Part shown: piece after piece, positions 48,886 through 60,480 of the stretch
Position numbering within the stretch: the stretch's first letter is position 1
Layout of the letters: every line of letters begins with the position of its first letter
Assembly: GCA_022432975.1 (NCBI GenBank)
Contig: CM039509.1
Coordinates: 1,791,982-1,855,981 of the forward strand
Origin: Begonia masoniana
Lineage: Eukaryota; Streptophyta; Magnoliopsida; Cucurbitales; Begoniaceae
Direction of reading: 5' to 3'
Length of the DNA stretch: 64,000 bases
Made by a program: the position numbers and the translations under genes
The notes under the pieces: model-generated
What the model saw: only the letters and a program-made list of their open reading frames with translations
Databases searched by the model: none
What the model was told of the DNA's origin: nothing

Positions 48886-49281
48886 TTTGAAAGAAGAACA
48901 TAAATTATTCACCCCAAGGGATCACAAATTTGAGAGATGGCAAGAAAGTAGTAGTGGAATAGTTCAACCTGGCTTGTGGTGAAAAAAACTTGAACTGAAC
49001 ATCCTCAATTCATTGTGCTTTCATAAAATTATAAATTGTGGCTATAGTTTGTCTGTCTTCTCTTCTGCCATTGCAAGCAATTGATTGTATTCTTCTGTCA
49101 CTCTTCTTCACCCTTGATTTTTTTTTTTTATCTGTTTCAAAAAAAGGTTAGTTCTATTTGTGTTTTTATACCATCTTTAGACTGGGATATGGGTTATTCT
49201 AACCTCATTCTTGACTATTGCAGCTGCTAAGAATCATTTCTGCTGAGTTCAGGCCAATGATAGTGGCAATAGGTAGTGTAG

Positions 49282-49308
49282 TTCTCTCTCTCTCTCTCTC
49301 TCTCTCTC
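49282..49308. repeat. (CT)n microsatellite
   Basis: About 13 CT dinucleotides in a row. Confidence 0.95.
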
Positions 49309-50753
49309 CTCACACAGACACATTCTCAAATTACTGAACAAACAAATCATGAGTATAATAACAACTAAAAACCTGGAATTTTGAGACTGACTCAATTCAT
49401 TTTGCCGATGTTCTTGTTGCTGATTCTTTATATATATATATGTATGTATGAATAGAACACTGGAATCATTTGTTGTTAACTCTTTTTGTTTAATCTACAG
49501 CTAGAGAAGTTTGATTAGTTTTGCAGTTACATGGTAACAATGTTATATTGATGGAGACATAGTTTGAAATTTTATTGTAGTGAGGGTGAGTTGCTGATGT
49601 TCAAGTCACATTGTGTGATGTAGTTGGTTTCTTCTACCAGATAACATATGATAGGATATTGAATTTATTTTGTTCCAGACTCCGCACTCGAAATGATTTT
49701 GTTCCGATTTTTAACTCGATTATGTTATAAAATATTGATGGAGTGGAGCGACACGGACAGGACAGTCGAGGCGTGTTGATGCTAGTTTTTTATATTCTTA
49801 CTCATAATAAAGGCATTGTTTGAATGCTATTTTCTTCCCAACTTGTCAAATTAAGGGTCATCTCTATAATACTCGTTGATAAAACAGAATCGATGGCGGA
49901 TCGATCCCGTTTACTAGTTACTTTTGACAATTACATGCCAATTGACCGTTTATTCAATTACAAATTACGGTTGGGTTAGTCTCACCCTTAAACTTCTTGA
50001 ATATTGCTTAGAGGTTCGAGTGGCATTGCTCGTAGTATTCACAGAGAAGTCTCTTAGCTCACTGTGTCCCTACCATTTCATCTCGAGCATTGCAGCCGTG
50101 CAGCCGTCTTTCGATGCATTTTCATCCTCCGATATCTATTACACGCGAAAGCAAAGCAAGTGATCAGTCAATAACAATCTCTGACAAAATATAATAATAT
50201 CACTTTTATTATCTCATTTTATTTTTTAAATATAGTAGTTAATTAAAAAATAATGATTTGTGCAATTAATGTGCAATTAATATATAATTAATATAATAAA
50301 TTATAGATAATTTATTTATTATTTTAATTTATTAATTATTGTTTGATACATCAAGAAATATGCTTAAAGAGTAAAATAATAATAAAAATATAGCTTTACT
50401 CGAGAAAAAAAAATCACCTCTTATTTTTATTTTTTAGAAATTAAATTTAAATCAGTGCAATTCATCTGTGACGTGAATGAATGATATGGATAAAAATTGT
50501 CACTTGTTATAGTTTTGATGCAATTTAGACTCTCAACATTTGTTTTGAGTCGTTCACAAATTAAATATTAATTTTATTTTTGACAAAATAGAACTTTGTT
50601 ATTATGATTGTTAGAACTTTGGACTTCACTAAATGAAAAATATGGTGTACACGGATGGTTTAAGGTATGAATTGACTCGATTTACAAATTCCTGACCGTG
50701 GAAAGTTGCATGTTATGTTTGTCAAAAAAAAAAAAAGAAAATTAGTGGTATGT

Positions 50754-50756
<3 letters not shown>

Positions 50757-50790
<34 letters not shown>
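50757..50790. repeat. (CT)n microsatellite near the right duplication border
   Basis: About 16 CT dinucleotides, about 65 bases before the first base that pairs with position 1 of the window. Confidence 0.95.
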
Positions 50791-50792
<2 letters not shown>

Positions 50793-51661
50793 GGAAGCTA
50801 GAATGCCTACTTTCGTTTTTTATAGCTTGAACTGTGTTGCAATGGAAATGGGTGAGTTGATTAATGTGGCTTTCTTATAACAAAGTGCTTTCTTACTTCG
50901 CCATTTAGTGTGTTAGGCACTGGGTAACCTTAAAAAGTAGTTTTTTTTTTTTTGTGGAAAGTTGGCTGATGGTGCTTCATTTATCAATCAGATGAGAAAA
51001 TGCAAACCATTTTCGTCTCCATTTTCCTCTTTCTTTCTACTGCTTAGGATAAAAGCAGGGCGAGAGAAGCAGTTCGGTGTGTACTGTGTGTTTACTTCTC
51101 TCTGTTTTCTTTCCTTTTTCTCTGTGTAGTTTCCTTCTTCTCTGTATTCGGTGACCAAGTGGGAACATAAAAGGCGCACCGGTGGAGGGTTTTGACCGAA
51201 AGGAAGACCAGACCGAGTGACGCGCGACGGAGAATCATAACAACATTGTTTGGCGTCTAGGAAAATGATGAAGAGTTTTTAGAAGTGTCTTTCTTCAGTG
51301 TTTTTTTTTCTTAAATATGCGTATTTAGCTAGTTGCTGACTGCTGAGCGACTGTTAATTTGATTAGCAATTACTAGGAATTTTGGGAACTTCAATTCCTT
51401 CTTGATTTTTAAAACACAAGGTTTATTCTTTTCTTTTGTTTATTTTATGTTCTGATGGAACTTAACTGTCAAATATCCAATTCCTTTCACTTTGCAATTT
51501 TGTTTTGATTTCTCAAGGCATAATATAATGATTCCAGGTTTCTGTTGTGGTGTGAAGTTAGGTAAAAAAGTTTCCTTTGAGAATCATAACAACTGAGCCA
51601 AACTTATAGCCTTAGAGATTGTGGGATGACTATGTGCTCATTTGTAAAACAATTTAGTCTC

Positions 51662-51829
51662 TGTAGATTAAAGTAATATAATTAGTCATAGGTTGTTAGT
51701 TTGTTACCTTATACTTAGGAACACTTTAGTTAGGTTGTTATTTTGGATCCTATTTTCTAGCGTTTGTAACTCTATTTAAAGGTTTTTTACTGATTAATGA
51801 AGTAAGCCATTTTATTCTCTAAAACTACA
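51662..51829 (+). repeat. Copia 5' LTR
   Basis: Begins TGTAGATTAAAG and ends CTAAAACTACA; identical to 60313-60480. Confidence 0.97.
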
Positions 51830-52139
51830 TGGTATCAGAGACAGGTTCCTAGGGTTTCTATCCTATGGCTGACAAATCAGATTCTGGAACCACATCTATC
51901 TTTACACCTGTTGTAACGACCCTAAAACTATACCCATATCTTCCCTTAATTACCGTACAAATTTTTCATTTTTTATTCACACATTATGCGGAAACTAAAC
52001 CATTTAAAAAAAAACATTTAAAGTTTCTATTAACTAAACTATGATTTAAAACAATTAAATTAAATCCTTCAAATCAATTAAGTTAAGTAAAACAAAATAA
52101 AACATTGGGAGGGCCATAATGTAATTCGGCCAGGGAGAA

Positions 52140-52376
52140 GAAGCAGCGACTGGTCGCTGACCAGCGACCAGTCTCAGCGCACGATCGCTGAGCAGCATGT
52201 CTGCCCAGCGATCGGGCGCTGGCATACTGCCAGCGACCAGTCGCTGGCAGCTCCTTGCTGCCAGCGATCAGTCGCTGGCAGCTCCCTTGCTGCCAGCGTT
52301 TGATCGCTGGCAGCCATTCAGCTGCCAGCGATCGATCTCTGCATTGCTGCAGAGATCGATCGCTGCACTCCTTGCA
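52140..52376. repeat. Hairpin array of CAGCGAxCAGTCGCTG-type palindromes
   Basis: At least six short inverted repeats follow each other, such as TGCCAGCGACCAGTCGCTGG at 52228 and similar ones at 52259, 52291 and 52330. Each is a 9-10 base stem with a 3-5 base loop, spaced by about 10 bases of CTCC(C)TTG type. The region is far more GC-rich than its surroundings. Confidence 0.9.
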
Positions 52377-53083
52377 GCAATCCTATGCCTTCGATCCTAT
52401 GCCTTCTTTGATTGCATTGCTCTCAGCTTTTCATTCACAATTGCTCTCTGGAATCCAGAGAACAGAATACTTAAAAACTTTCAATCAATACTCTCTGGAA
52501 ATCGAATTCCAGAGAGTAAACTTCATATATCTAATGCCTTTTATCATCAAATACAGCAATCAAATTAGAAATAAAACTCAACCAAAACTTTCTAAATTCA
52601 ACCCAATCTCAGCGGACTTTGCGAAATCCAACTGCATGGATAGCTCTAAAAACCGAGCCTATCCGTAACCAATCAAAACATTTCTATAATAGTAAATAAA
52701 GCTTTAAACCAAAACGTTTTACCAATCAGTTTATAAAAACCTTAAAAACTTCGGTAAGTAAACCTAACGTCTATCAGAACTAAGCATCCTATAATTTCTA
52801 TACAAGTTAACCATTACATCCCAAAACCCTCAAAACTCTGTACATACTTCCCACGGGTCGTGTGATGACCCGAATCTGTAAGTCCCGAATCTGTACTGGT
52901 ACGATGGCTGCACGAACCGGAACCCGGATGGCGGTACGTCCGCGCGGGCGAGCCGGAAGGTGACAGGTCGTAAAGAGGGGGTCGTCACAATCCCACAGCG
53001 CTTGGGGAAGTATGTGGAAATGAAACATATGTAAGAGATCCCTCCCAATATAGCAAGACGCGTTTTGGAGCACAATTGACAAC

Positions 53084-53159
53084 GGATCCCATAAGAACTC
53101 CGAAGTTAAGCGTACTCCGGCGAGAGTAATTCCAGGTTGGGTGACCTCCCGGGAAGTGC
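53084..53159 (+). other. 5S rRNA-derived segment (Cassandra copy 2, 5' LTR)
   Basis: Starts GGATCCCATAAGAACTCCGA, continues AGTTAAGCGTACTCCGGCGA, and ends with GGTTGGGTGACCTCCCGGGA. This is close to the plant 5S rRNA interior with its A box, intermediate element and C box. It is better preserved than in copy 1 (GTTAAGCGT kept). Confidence 0.93.
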
Positions 53160-53544
53160 TCTCGCCAAACAAAGCCGTGAGGGGAGGATATTGGGCTGCG
53201 GCCCAATCCCCGGAGCGGACAATATCTTGCTGGGATAAGGGGTCGTTACAAATGGTATCAGAGCCTATACCCAACCGGAATTGTGGCCAACGAGGACGTT
53301 GGGCCCCCAAGGGGGGGTGATTGTGATGACCCGAATCTGTAAGTCCCGAATCTGTACTGGTACGATGGCTGCACGAACCGGAACCCGGATGGCGGTACGT
53401 CCGCGCGGGCGAGCCGGAAGGTGACAGGTCGTAAAGAGGGGGTCGTCACAATCCCACAGCGCTTGGGGAAGTATGTGGAAATGAAACATATGTAAGAGAT
53501 CCCTCCCAATATAGCAAGACGCGTTTTGGAGCACAATTGACAAC

Positions 53545-53620
53545 GGATCCCATAAGAACTCCGAAGTTAAGCGTACTCCGGCGAGAGTAATTCCAGGTTG
53601 GGTGACCTCCCGGGAAGTGC
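53545..53620 (+). other. 5S rRNA-derived segment (Cassandra copy 2, 3' LTR)
   Basis: Identical to 53084-53159. Confidence 0.93.
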
Positions 53621-54077
53621 TCTCGCCAAACAAAGCCGTGAGGGGAGGATATTGGGCTGCGGCCCAATCCCCGGAGCGGACAATATCTTGCTGGGATAAG
53701 GGGTCGTTACAGGTCGGTTAAGCCTCGACTGCGCCAGCACACCACCGCAGCCATCCTCTGTCAACTGAATCATGCCTCAGGTGGAGGGACATCGTCCTCA
53801 CCTGGTACCTCGAAGTCTATGTCACATACACCATACATATACACTATGAGATAAAATCACAGTAAGCTCTACGTAAATGCTATGCATGCTGTGCTATGAA
53901 TTCATTAAATCATGCTTTATTTTATCTTTCTATGCAATGCTCTATGGGTGCTACCGAGATCCTATCCCTCTAACCAGAGAGAGCTCATCCAGCGGGCGGA
54001 CTACTCTTTCCAGCTAGAAGCGGGGGGTGCACGCTTACAACACGTACAGCCGTGCCTGAGCCCCACCTCGCGTGACC

Positions 54078-54165
54078 TGTGCGCCTTTCGGCCTCTGTGC
54101 CTTTCGGCCTGTATGCCTTTCGGCCTCTGTGCCTTTCGGCCTGTATGCCTTTCGGCCTCTGCTAT
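54078..54165. repeat. Minisatellite, 16-base unit
   Basis: GCCTTTCGGCCTCTGT and GCCTTTCGGCCTGTAT alternate, giving a 16-base unit or a 32-base higher-order unit, about five units in all. Confidence 0.93.
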
Positions 54166-56357
54166 GCTTTACGTTATCTTTAAAAACTCTGTGCGGAAGT
54201 TCATTTTCATGCTTTTCTTTAAAATCAAGTGAATGCGTGAACAGTTCTCTATCATAAAGTAAACAAGCAATAACATGTACCATCAAAACTGTAAAAGCAT
54301 AAACTATAAACTCCTAAGACCTAGCTACCCAAACCGAGCAAAACTAACTAAGGGCATCTCCAAAACTCCTCGAGACGACATTCGACGTACGGTGTAGGTC
54401 AATCGGCCAAAGAAGAATCACGAGAACTTACCTCGTGCACGCTGCAATCCAAGTTTCGTCCACGAGCACTGTTTACCTAAACAAATTACGAGGATTGACG
54501 TTAAAACGAGTTTAAGTCAATAAACGTCCAATTTGTCAAAACCCTAACTAAGGAAATTTCTAAAAGTTCTAATCCGATTTATCGAGCTATTTATTCGAAC
54601 AATTTATGCTCGGCACCTAAATTCTCGAATTACGAACTTTTCTGAAAATCCTAAAATTCTCGGATTTTTAACTTTTTCACGAATTGATTTAACTTCGTCC
54701 AATACGTTCGATACAACCTTTATACACTTAATCACAGCAAATTTATGAGTTTCGGATCCTAAATCTCGATTTTTATCAAAATCCTAACTAAAACCTAATT
54801 ATTTAAACGTTACGAAACTCGAAATCTAACGCTCTAAAACTATAGAGACATACCTAGAACGTCGATTGGAGGAAGAAACGTGAAGGAAGCGGAACGAACG
54901 GAGGTCGGATCGGAGTCGGATCGTGAGAAGTCGCGCGGCTGGCAGTGAGGGTTCGCGAGAGAAAAAGAGAAACAGAGAGAAGTGGTTCTGGAATTCGAAG
55001 AGGAGAAATGAAATGAAATAAAAGAATTTTGATTGATTTATAATATTGAATTTGCAATTTACCAAATTGCCCTTATTTAGTTTTTATATTAATTTCGTTC
55101 TTCGGTTCGTTAATCGTCTAGCGATTCGACTTTTCCAAATCTCCTTAATTCACTAACAAGTCCAACTTATTATTTGGGATTTAACAGAACTGTCCGTTCG
55201 CAATTTGGACCTCGTTTACTATTTTTACTAAAACGTCATTTATATTACGATAAAGGTAATTACTCGGAATATAGCGTTTAATCTCCGAAAATTTTCATAA
55301 TTTCCTTAAAATTCCTATTAATCGTTAGGATCGTAATGACGCTTTCTTTTCGTGAAACGGTCCTGATTTGACATATTTACCAAAATACCATTTTATAATA
55401 AAATATAAATATAATATATTATATCTGTAATCCGTACAAGCCGGATATTACACCTGTTCAATCAAGTGTGACGAGTGAGTCTGTTCATTCATCTATGCAA
55501 GTCACTGTGCATAAATTGAATGGTCAGAATTATCTTGAATGGTCCCAGTCAGTGAAACTTGCCATTGATGGTAGGGGAAAATTGGGTTATTTAACAGGAG
55601 AAACCAAGGAGCCGGAGTCTAAAGATCCTGGCTAAATATTATGGCGTTCAGAAAACTCCCTTGTTATGGCTTGGCTGCTCAATTCCATGGATACCTCAAT
55701 TGCAAAGCCTCATCTATTTATGAAGTCTGCTAAGGAGGTATGGGACTCTGTCCGTGAAACTTACTCTGACTTGGAGAATTCCTCACAGATCTTCGAGTTG
55801 AAGACTCGACTGTGGCAATCCAAGCAAGGGAATCGTGATGTCACCAGCTACTATAATGAGATGGTGGCAAGAACTGGATCAATATCATAATGATGTGTGG
55901 GAGAGCCAAGCGGATTTTCTCCGACAGAAGAAGCGTGAAGAGAATGATCGAATCTTCATGCTGCTTGCCGGGATTCATCGCAACCTAGATGATGTTAAGG
56001 GGAGAATTCTCGGCCGCCGTCCTCTTCCTTCCATCAGAGAGGTATTTTCTGAAGTTCGACTGGAGGAGAATCGCAGAAAAATTATGAACAACAATGATCC
56101 CTCCCCAGCAAATCCCAACTCCGATATGTCTAGGGTTTCTGGATCTGATATGTCTGCACTGTTTATCAAAAGAGGTAAAAAAGGGGCTGAGTCTAGTAGT
56201 GACAAAAAAAGGAAGCCATGGTGTGACTTCTGCAAAAAATTCTGGCATACTCGTGAAACTTGCTGGAAAATACATGGGAAACCACCTGGTGGGAAGTCAC
56301 CTCGTCCTGAGCGAGCTCTTCAAACCATGGCTGACCCTTCTCAAGAGCATTCATCTA

Positions 56358-57835
56358 AAAAAACCTTTAAATAGAGTTACAAACGCTAGAAAATAGGATC
56401 CAAAATAACAACCTAACTAAAGTGTTCCTAAGTATAAGGTAACAAACTAACAACCTATGACTAATTATATTACTTTAATCTACACTCCCTCTCAAGTTGG
56501 TTCATAAATATCATACATGCCCAACTTGTTTACAAGAAAATCAAATGTAGGTTTGAATAAACCCTTTGTTAAGATGTCTGCGGTCTGATCTTCAGACTTC
56601 AAGAAAGGAATACAAATGACTCCTGCTTCCAACTTCTCCTTTATGAAATGTCGATCAACCTCTATATGTTTGGTCCTGTCATGTTGAACTGGGTTGTGTG
56701 CAATGCTTATTGCAGCCTTGTTGTCGCAAAAAACTTTAATAGGAAGATTGGCTTCCAGTTTCAGCTCCTTGAGAACTCGTTTTATCCATAGAATCTCACA
56801 AATTCCATTAGCCATTGCTCTGTATTCAGCCTCTGCACTACTCCGAGCAACCACATTTTGTTTTTTACTCCTCCAGGTTACCAAGTTTCCCCATACATAG
56901 GTACAATATCCCGAAGTTGACTTTCTGTCTGTGATGGAACCAGCCCAATCTGCATCCGTAAAGACTTCGATGCTCCTATTATTTCCCTTTCTGAAAAAAA
57001 GACCTTTACCGGGACTACTCTTTAAATACCTCAAAATTCGATATACGGCCTCAAGGTGTTCTTTATAAGGACAGTGCATAAACTGACTCACCATGCTCAC
57101 AGCAAATGCAATATCAGGCCGTGTGTGAGAGAGGTATATAAGTCTTCCAACAAGTCGCTGGTATTGCTGAATATTCACCAAGCTGCCTTGGTTGACATTA
57201 CCAAGTTTCTTGTTCGGATCTATAGGAGTATCTATAGGACGACAACCACTCATTCCTGTGTCCTTTAAAAGATCCATAATGTACTTCCGTTGAGAAACAA
57301 CAATTCCCTGTTTAGACCGTGCAACCTCCATAGCCAGAAAATACTTCATTTCTCCTAGATCTTTGATCTCAAATTCTTTTGAGAGTTTGTTCTTCATTGC
57401 TTCTAATTCTTATTGATCATTTCCAGTGAGAAGTATATCATCTACATAAACAATCAAGATTGCAATCTGTCCATTGTTCGAGCGAGTGAACAAAGTATGG
57501 TCTGATTGTGCTTGGGAATAGCCCTGTTTCTTCACCACTTGCGTGAATCTTTCAAACCACGCGCGCGGTGACTGTTTGAGTCCGTACAACGCCTTCTCCA
57601 ATTTGCAAACTTGAGCTCCAAATTTGTTTTCGAAACCTGGTGGTGGAAGCATGTAGACTTCTTCCTCCAATCTACCATTCAAGAATGCATTTTTTACGTC
57701 AAACTGTCGTAAAGGCCAGTCTAAATTTGCTGCAATAGATAACAATATTCGAACAGTGTTAAGTTTGGCTACCGGAGCAAAAGTCTCCGTGTAGTCAATG
57801 CCATAGGTTTGTGTAAATCCCTTGGCTACTAGTCG
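56358..57835 (-). repeat. Inverted arm 1 of the copia palindrome (RNase H, RT, partial LTR)
   Basis: Minus-strand copy of 58959-60439. From left to right on the plus strand it has 127 bases of LTR (56358-56484, missing the last 41 bases), the polypurine tract, RNase H and RT back to ARLVAKGFTQ. Catalytic landmarks YVDDILLTGND (RT) and DADWAGS with SSAEAEYRA (RNase H) are present. It differs from arm 2 by a nonsense change (GAA to TAA after GNDQ, near 57413), one missing codon (LFTRSNNG versus LFTRYSNNG) and a Gly/Ser difference near the end. Confidence 0.96.
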
Positions 57836-58958
57836 AGCTTTGTGTCTTTCAAGTGTTCCGTCGACATTGAATTTTGGTGTGAAAACCCATTTGCAGCCAA
57901 CTGTGGGAGTATTCTTTGGAAGTTCTTTAAGTTTCCATGTCTGATTTTTCTCAAGAGCATTCATCTCCTCAAGAACAGCCTATCTCCACTCTGGAACATT
58001 TAGAGCTTCCTGTATGTTGTTTGGAATCTGAACATTTGAGACATTTGTTGTGAAAACAGCAAACGAAGATGAGAGTTTTGAGTTAGATACAAACTGAGAT
58101 ATAGGATATTTAACACAAGACCTTTTTTCTTTTTTAAGTGCTATTGGCAGATCAAGATCAGAGTTAGAAGAGACAGAAGAGTTACCAATTTCATTTTCCG
58201 GTCCTGGTTCAGATTCTTGACAAGGCAAGGGTGCAGCGGCTTCAATTTGTCGATGAGGGAACTTCCTTTCATATATTTGCCCAAATAGTTTTCTATTCTG
58301 ATCATCGCATTCTGCTTCCAGTAGCTGTTGAGATTCAATATGATCTAGACTTGAGGAAGTGTTACTTTGGTTAGCTAACTCTAGATTTTCTTTCACATTT
58401 ATCTCTTCAGTTTGCCTTATATTTTCACTTTCTCTGTTAGAATCAGAATCTAGAAAATCTAAATTTAGTAAGGGATCACAACTTATGTTATTTGCAATGT
58501 TCCTGAGGTTGTGATGAAGATTAAACCTATTATTTGATATTCCTAGATTTTTCAACTTTGAATCTTCAACCAAGTTCTCCCCCTGAAGATTAGGATTAAA
58601 AAAAGGAATATTTTCAAAGAATTTAACATCCATTGAGACAAACATTTTTTTAAAAATGGGGTCAAAACACTTGTACCCTTTTTGATTCGGAGCAATCCCA
58701 ACAAACACACATTTTCGGGCTTTGGGGTCAAGTTTACTAGTATTCCTAATTGGATTCCTAATAAATACAGTGCATCCGAATATTTTCAAGGACATAGTAT
58801 TATTAAACAAACGAGATTGTGGAAACAGATTTTGAAGACAAGTGATTGGTGTGTGAAACTTTAGGATTTTAGATGGCAATCTATTCATCAGATAAGTGGC
58901 ATGCAAAACCGCCTCTCCCCACAAATACTTAGGAACCTTATTAGAAAAAAGTAAAGCA
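57836..58958 (-). pseudogene. Palindrome centre: copia integrase C-terminus and RT start
   Basis: Present once, on the minus strand. From 58958 down it reads RALLFSNKVPKYLWGEAVLH and ATYLMNRLPSKIL, the plant copia integrase end, then a Ser/Asn-rich linker, then after a stop near 57978 NALEKNQTWKLKELPKN and GCKWVFTPKFNVDGTLERHK, the RT start that continues into arm 1. The integrase catalytic core and everything upstream are absent. Confidence 0.92.
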
Positions 58959-60305
58959 CGACTAGTAGCCAAGGGATTTACACAAACCTATGGCATTGAC
59001 TACACAGAGACTTTTGCTCCGGTAGCCAAACTTAACACTGTTCGAATATTGTTATCTATTGCAGCAAATTTAGACTGGCCTTTACGACAGTTCGACGTAA
59101 AAAATGCATTCTTGAATGGTAGATTGGAGGAAGAAGTCTACATGCTTCCACCACCAGGTTTCGAAAACAAATTTGGAGCTCAAGTTTGCAAATTGGAGAA
59201 GGCGTTGTACGGACTCAAACAGTCACCGCGCGCGTGGTTTGAAAGATTCACGCAAGTGGTGAAGAAACAGGGCTATTCCCAAGCACAATCAGACCATACT
59301 TTGTTCACTCGCTACTCGAACAATGGACAGATTGCAATCTTGATTGTTTATGTAGATGATATACTTCTCACTGGAAATGATCAAGAAGAATTAGAAGCAA
59401 TGAAGAACAAACTCTCAAAAGAATTTGAGATCAAAGATCTAGGAGAAATGAAGTATTTTCTGGCTATGGAGGTTGCACGGTCTAAACAGGGAATTGTTGT
59501 TTCTCAACGGAAGTACATTATGGATCTTTTAAAGGACACAGGAATGAGTGGTTGTCGTCCTATAGATACTCCTATAGATCCGAACAAGAAACTTGGTAAT
59601 GTCAACCAAGGCAGCTTGGTGAATATTCAGCAATACCAGCGACTTGTTGGAAGACTTATATACCTCTCTCACACACGGCCTGATATTGCATTTGCTGTGA
59701 GCATGGTGAGTCAGTTTATGCACTGTCCTTATAAAGAACACCTTGAGGCCGTATATCGAATTTTGAGGTATTTAAAGAGTAGTCCCGGTAAAGGTCTTTT
59801 TTTCAGAAAGGGAAATAATAGGAGCATCGAAGTCTTTACGGATGCAGATTGGGCTGGTTCCATCACAGACAGAAAGTCAACTTCGGGATATTGTACCTAT
59901 GTATGGGGAAACTTGGTAACCTGGAGGAGTAAAAAACAAAATGTGGTTGCTCGGAGTAGTGCAGAGGCTGAATACAGAGCAATGGCTAATGGAATTTGTG
60001 AGATTCTATGGATAAAACGAGTTCTCAAGGAGCTGAAACTGGAAGCCAATCTTCCTATTAAAGTTTTTTGCGACAACAAGGCTGCAATAAGCATTGCACA
60101 CAACCCAGTTCAACATGACAGGACCAAACATATAGAGGTTGATCGACATTTCATAAAGGAGAAGTTGGAAGCAGGAGTCATTTGTATTCCTTTCTTGAAG
60201 TCTGAAGATCAGACCGCAGACATCTTAACAAAGGGTTTATTCAAACCTACATTTGATTTTCTTGTAAACAAGTTGAGCATGTATGATATTTATGAACCAA
60301 CTTGA
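58959..60305 (+). pseudogene. Copia RT-RNase H, arm 2 of the palindrome
   Basis: An uninterrupted frame from the junction at 58959 to the stop at 60305. RT begins at ARLVAKGFTQ and includes FDVKNAFLNG, YGLKQSPRAWF and YVDDILLTGND. RNase H has FTDADWAGSITDRKSTSG, SSAEAEYRAMA and [13 protein letters not shown]. The RT start (about 45 residues) is missing here because the palindrome junction cuts it. No start codon of its own, so it is a fragment even though it is open. Confidence 0.93.
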
Positions 60306-60312
60306 GGGGGAG

Positions 60313-60480
60313 TGTAGATTAAAGTAATATAATTAGTCATAGGTTGTTAGTTTGTTACCTTATACTTAGGAACACTTTAGTTAGGTTGTTATTTTGGATC
60401 CTATTTTCTAGCGTTTGTAACTCTATTTAAAGGTTTTTTACTGATTAATGAAGTAAGCCATTTTATTCTCTAAAACTACA
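60313..60480 (+). repeat. Copia 3' LTR
   Basis: Identical to 51662-51829 and followed by the target duplication GTCTC. Confidence 0.97.

Larger units (their letters stand above)
48886..50856. other. YAK1 3' flank and intergenic sequence
   Basis: Contains the YAK1 3' UTR, a (CT)n run at about 49282-49308, AT-rich sequence and a (TC)n run at about 50757-50790 just before the right duplicate. A frame at 49924-50163 has no recognisable features. Confidence 0.55.
52861..53711 (+). mobile_element. Cassandra TRIM retrotransposon, complete (copy 2)
   Basis: LTRs 52861-53250 and 53322-53711 are 390 bases each and identical by eye. The 71-base interior has the primer site TGGTATCAGAGCC at 53253-53265 and the purine tract AAGGGGGGG at 53309-53317. 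Target duplication GGTCG lies at 52856-52860 and 53712-53716. It is inserted in the solo-LTR-like element. The LTR is 13 bases longer than in copy 1 because of a different start region (CGAATCTGTAAGTC is duplicated). Identical LTRs make it the younger of the two. Confidence 0.97.
51912..55452. mobile_element. Solo-LTR-like insertion (about 2.7 kb without its own passenger)
   Basis: Starts TGTAACGACCCTAAAA and ends GGATATTACA, with the 5-base target duplication CCTGT on both sides (51907-51911 and 55453-55457). It has TG...CA ends, no protein frame, no primer site inside the ends and no second LTR copy, which fits a solo LTR of a large-LTR gypsy family. It carries a hairpin array at 52140-52376, a short minisatellite at 54078-54165 and a complete Cassandra at 52861-53711. 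Confidence 0.8.
51865..56350 (+). pseudogene. Copia gag, split by the solo-LTR-like insertion
   Basis: Starts at 51865 with MADKSDSGTTSIFTPV and resumes at 55458 with SSVTSESVHSSMQ. It continues HKLNGQNYLEWSQSVKLAID and SWLLNSMD-like WLLNSMDTSIAKPHLF. There is a stop near 55633 and a frameshift near 55870, between SYYNEM and WQELDQYHND. A CCHC zinc knuckle CDFCKKFWHTRETC lies at about 56223-56264. The frame then runs into the inverted LTR at about 56358. Confidence 0.9.
51662..60480 (+). mobile_element. Ty1/copia element, rearranged and nested, recently inserted
   Basis: LTRs 51662-51829 and 60313-60480 are 168 bases each and identical by eye. The primer site TGGTATCAGAGAC follows at 51830, and the polypurine tract GAGGGGGAG precedes the 3' LTR. 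Target duplication GTCTC (51657-51661 and 60481-60485). The left duplicate keeps the uninterrupted site, so insertion came after duplication. The interior has gag, then an inverted block, then RT-RNase H. A solo-LTR-like insertion splits gag. Protease and the integrase core are missing, so this copy cannot move on its own. Confidence 0.97.

Noticed and set aside
53084..53159. Functional 5S rRNA gene
   Set aside because: Only the interior of 5S is present, both ends are LTR sequence, and it repeats in each LTR.
54078..54165. Possible CRISPR-like alternation of repeats
   Set aside because: Units are directly tandem without unique spacers, and this is a plant genome.
56694..57268. Plus-strand frames opposite copia arm 1 (and minus-strand equivalents at 59529-60103)
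   Set aside because: Antisense of RT-RNase H; they occur twice because the arms are duplicated.
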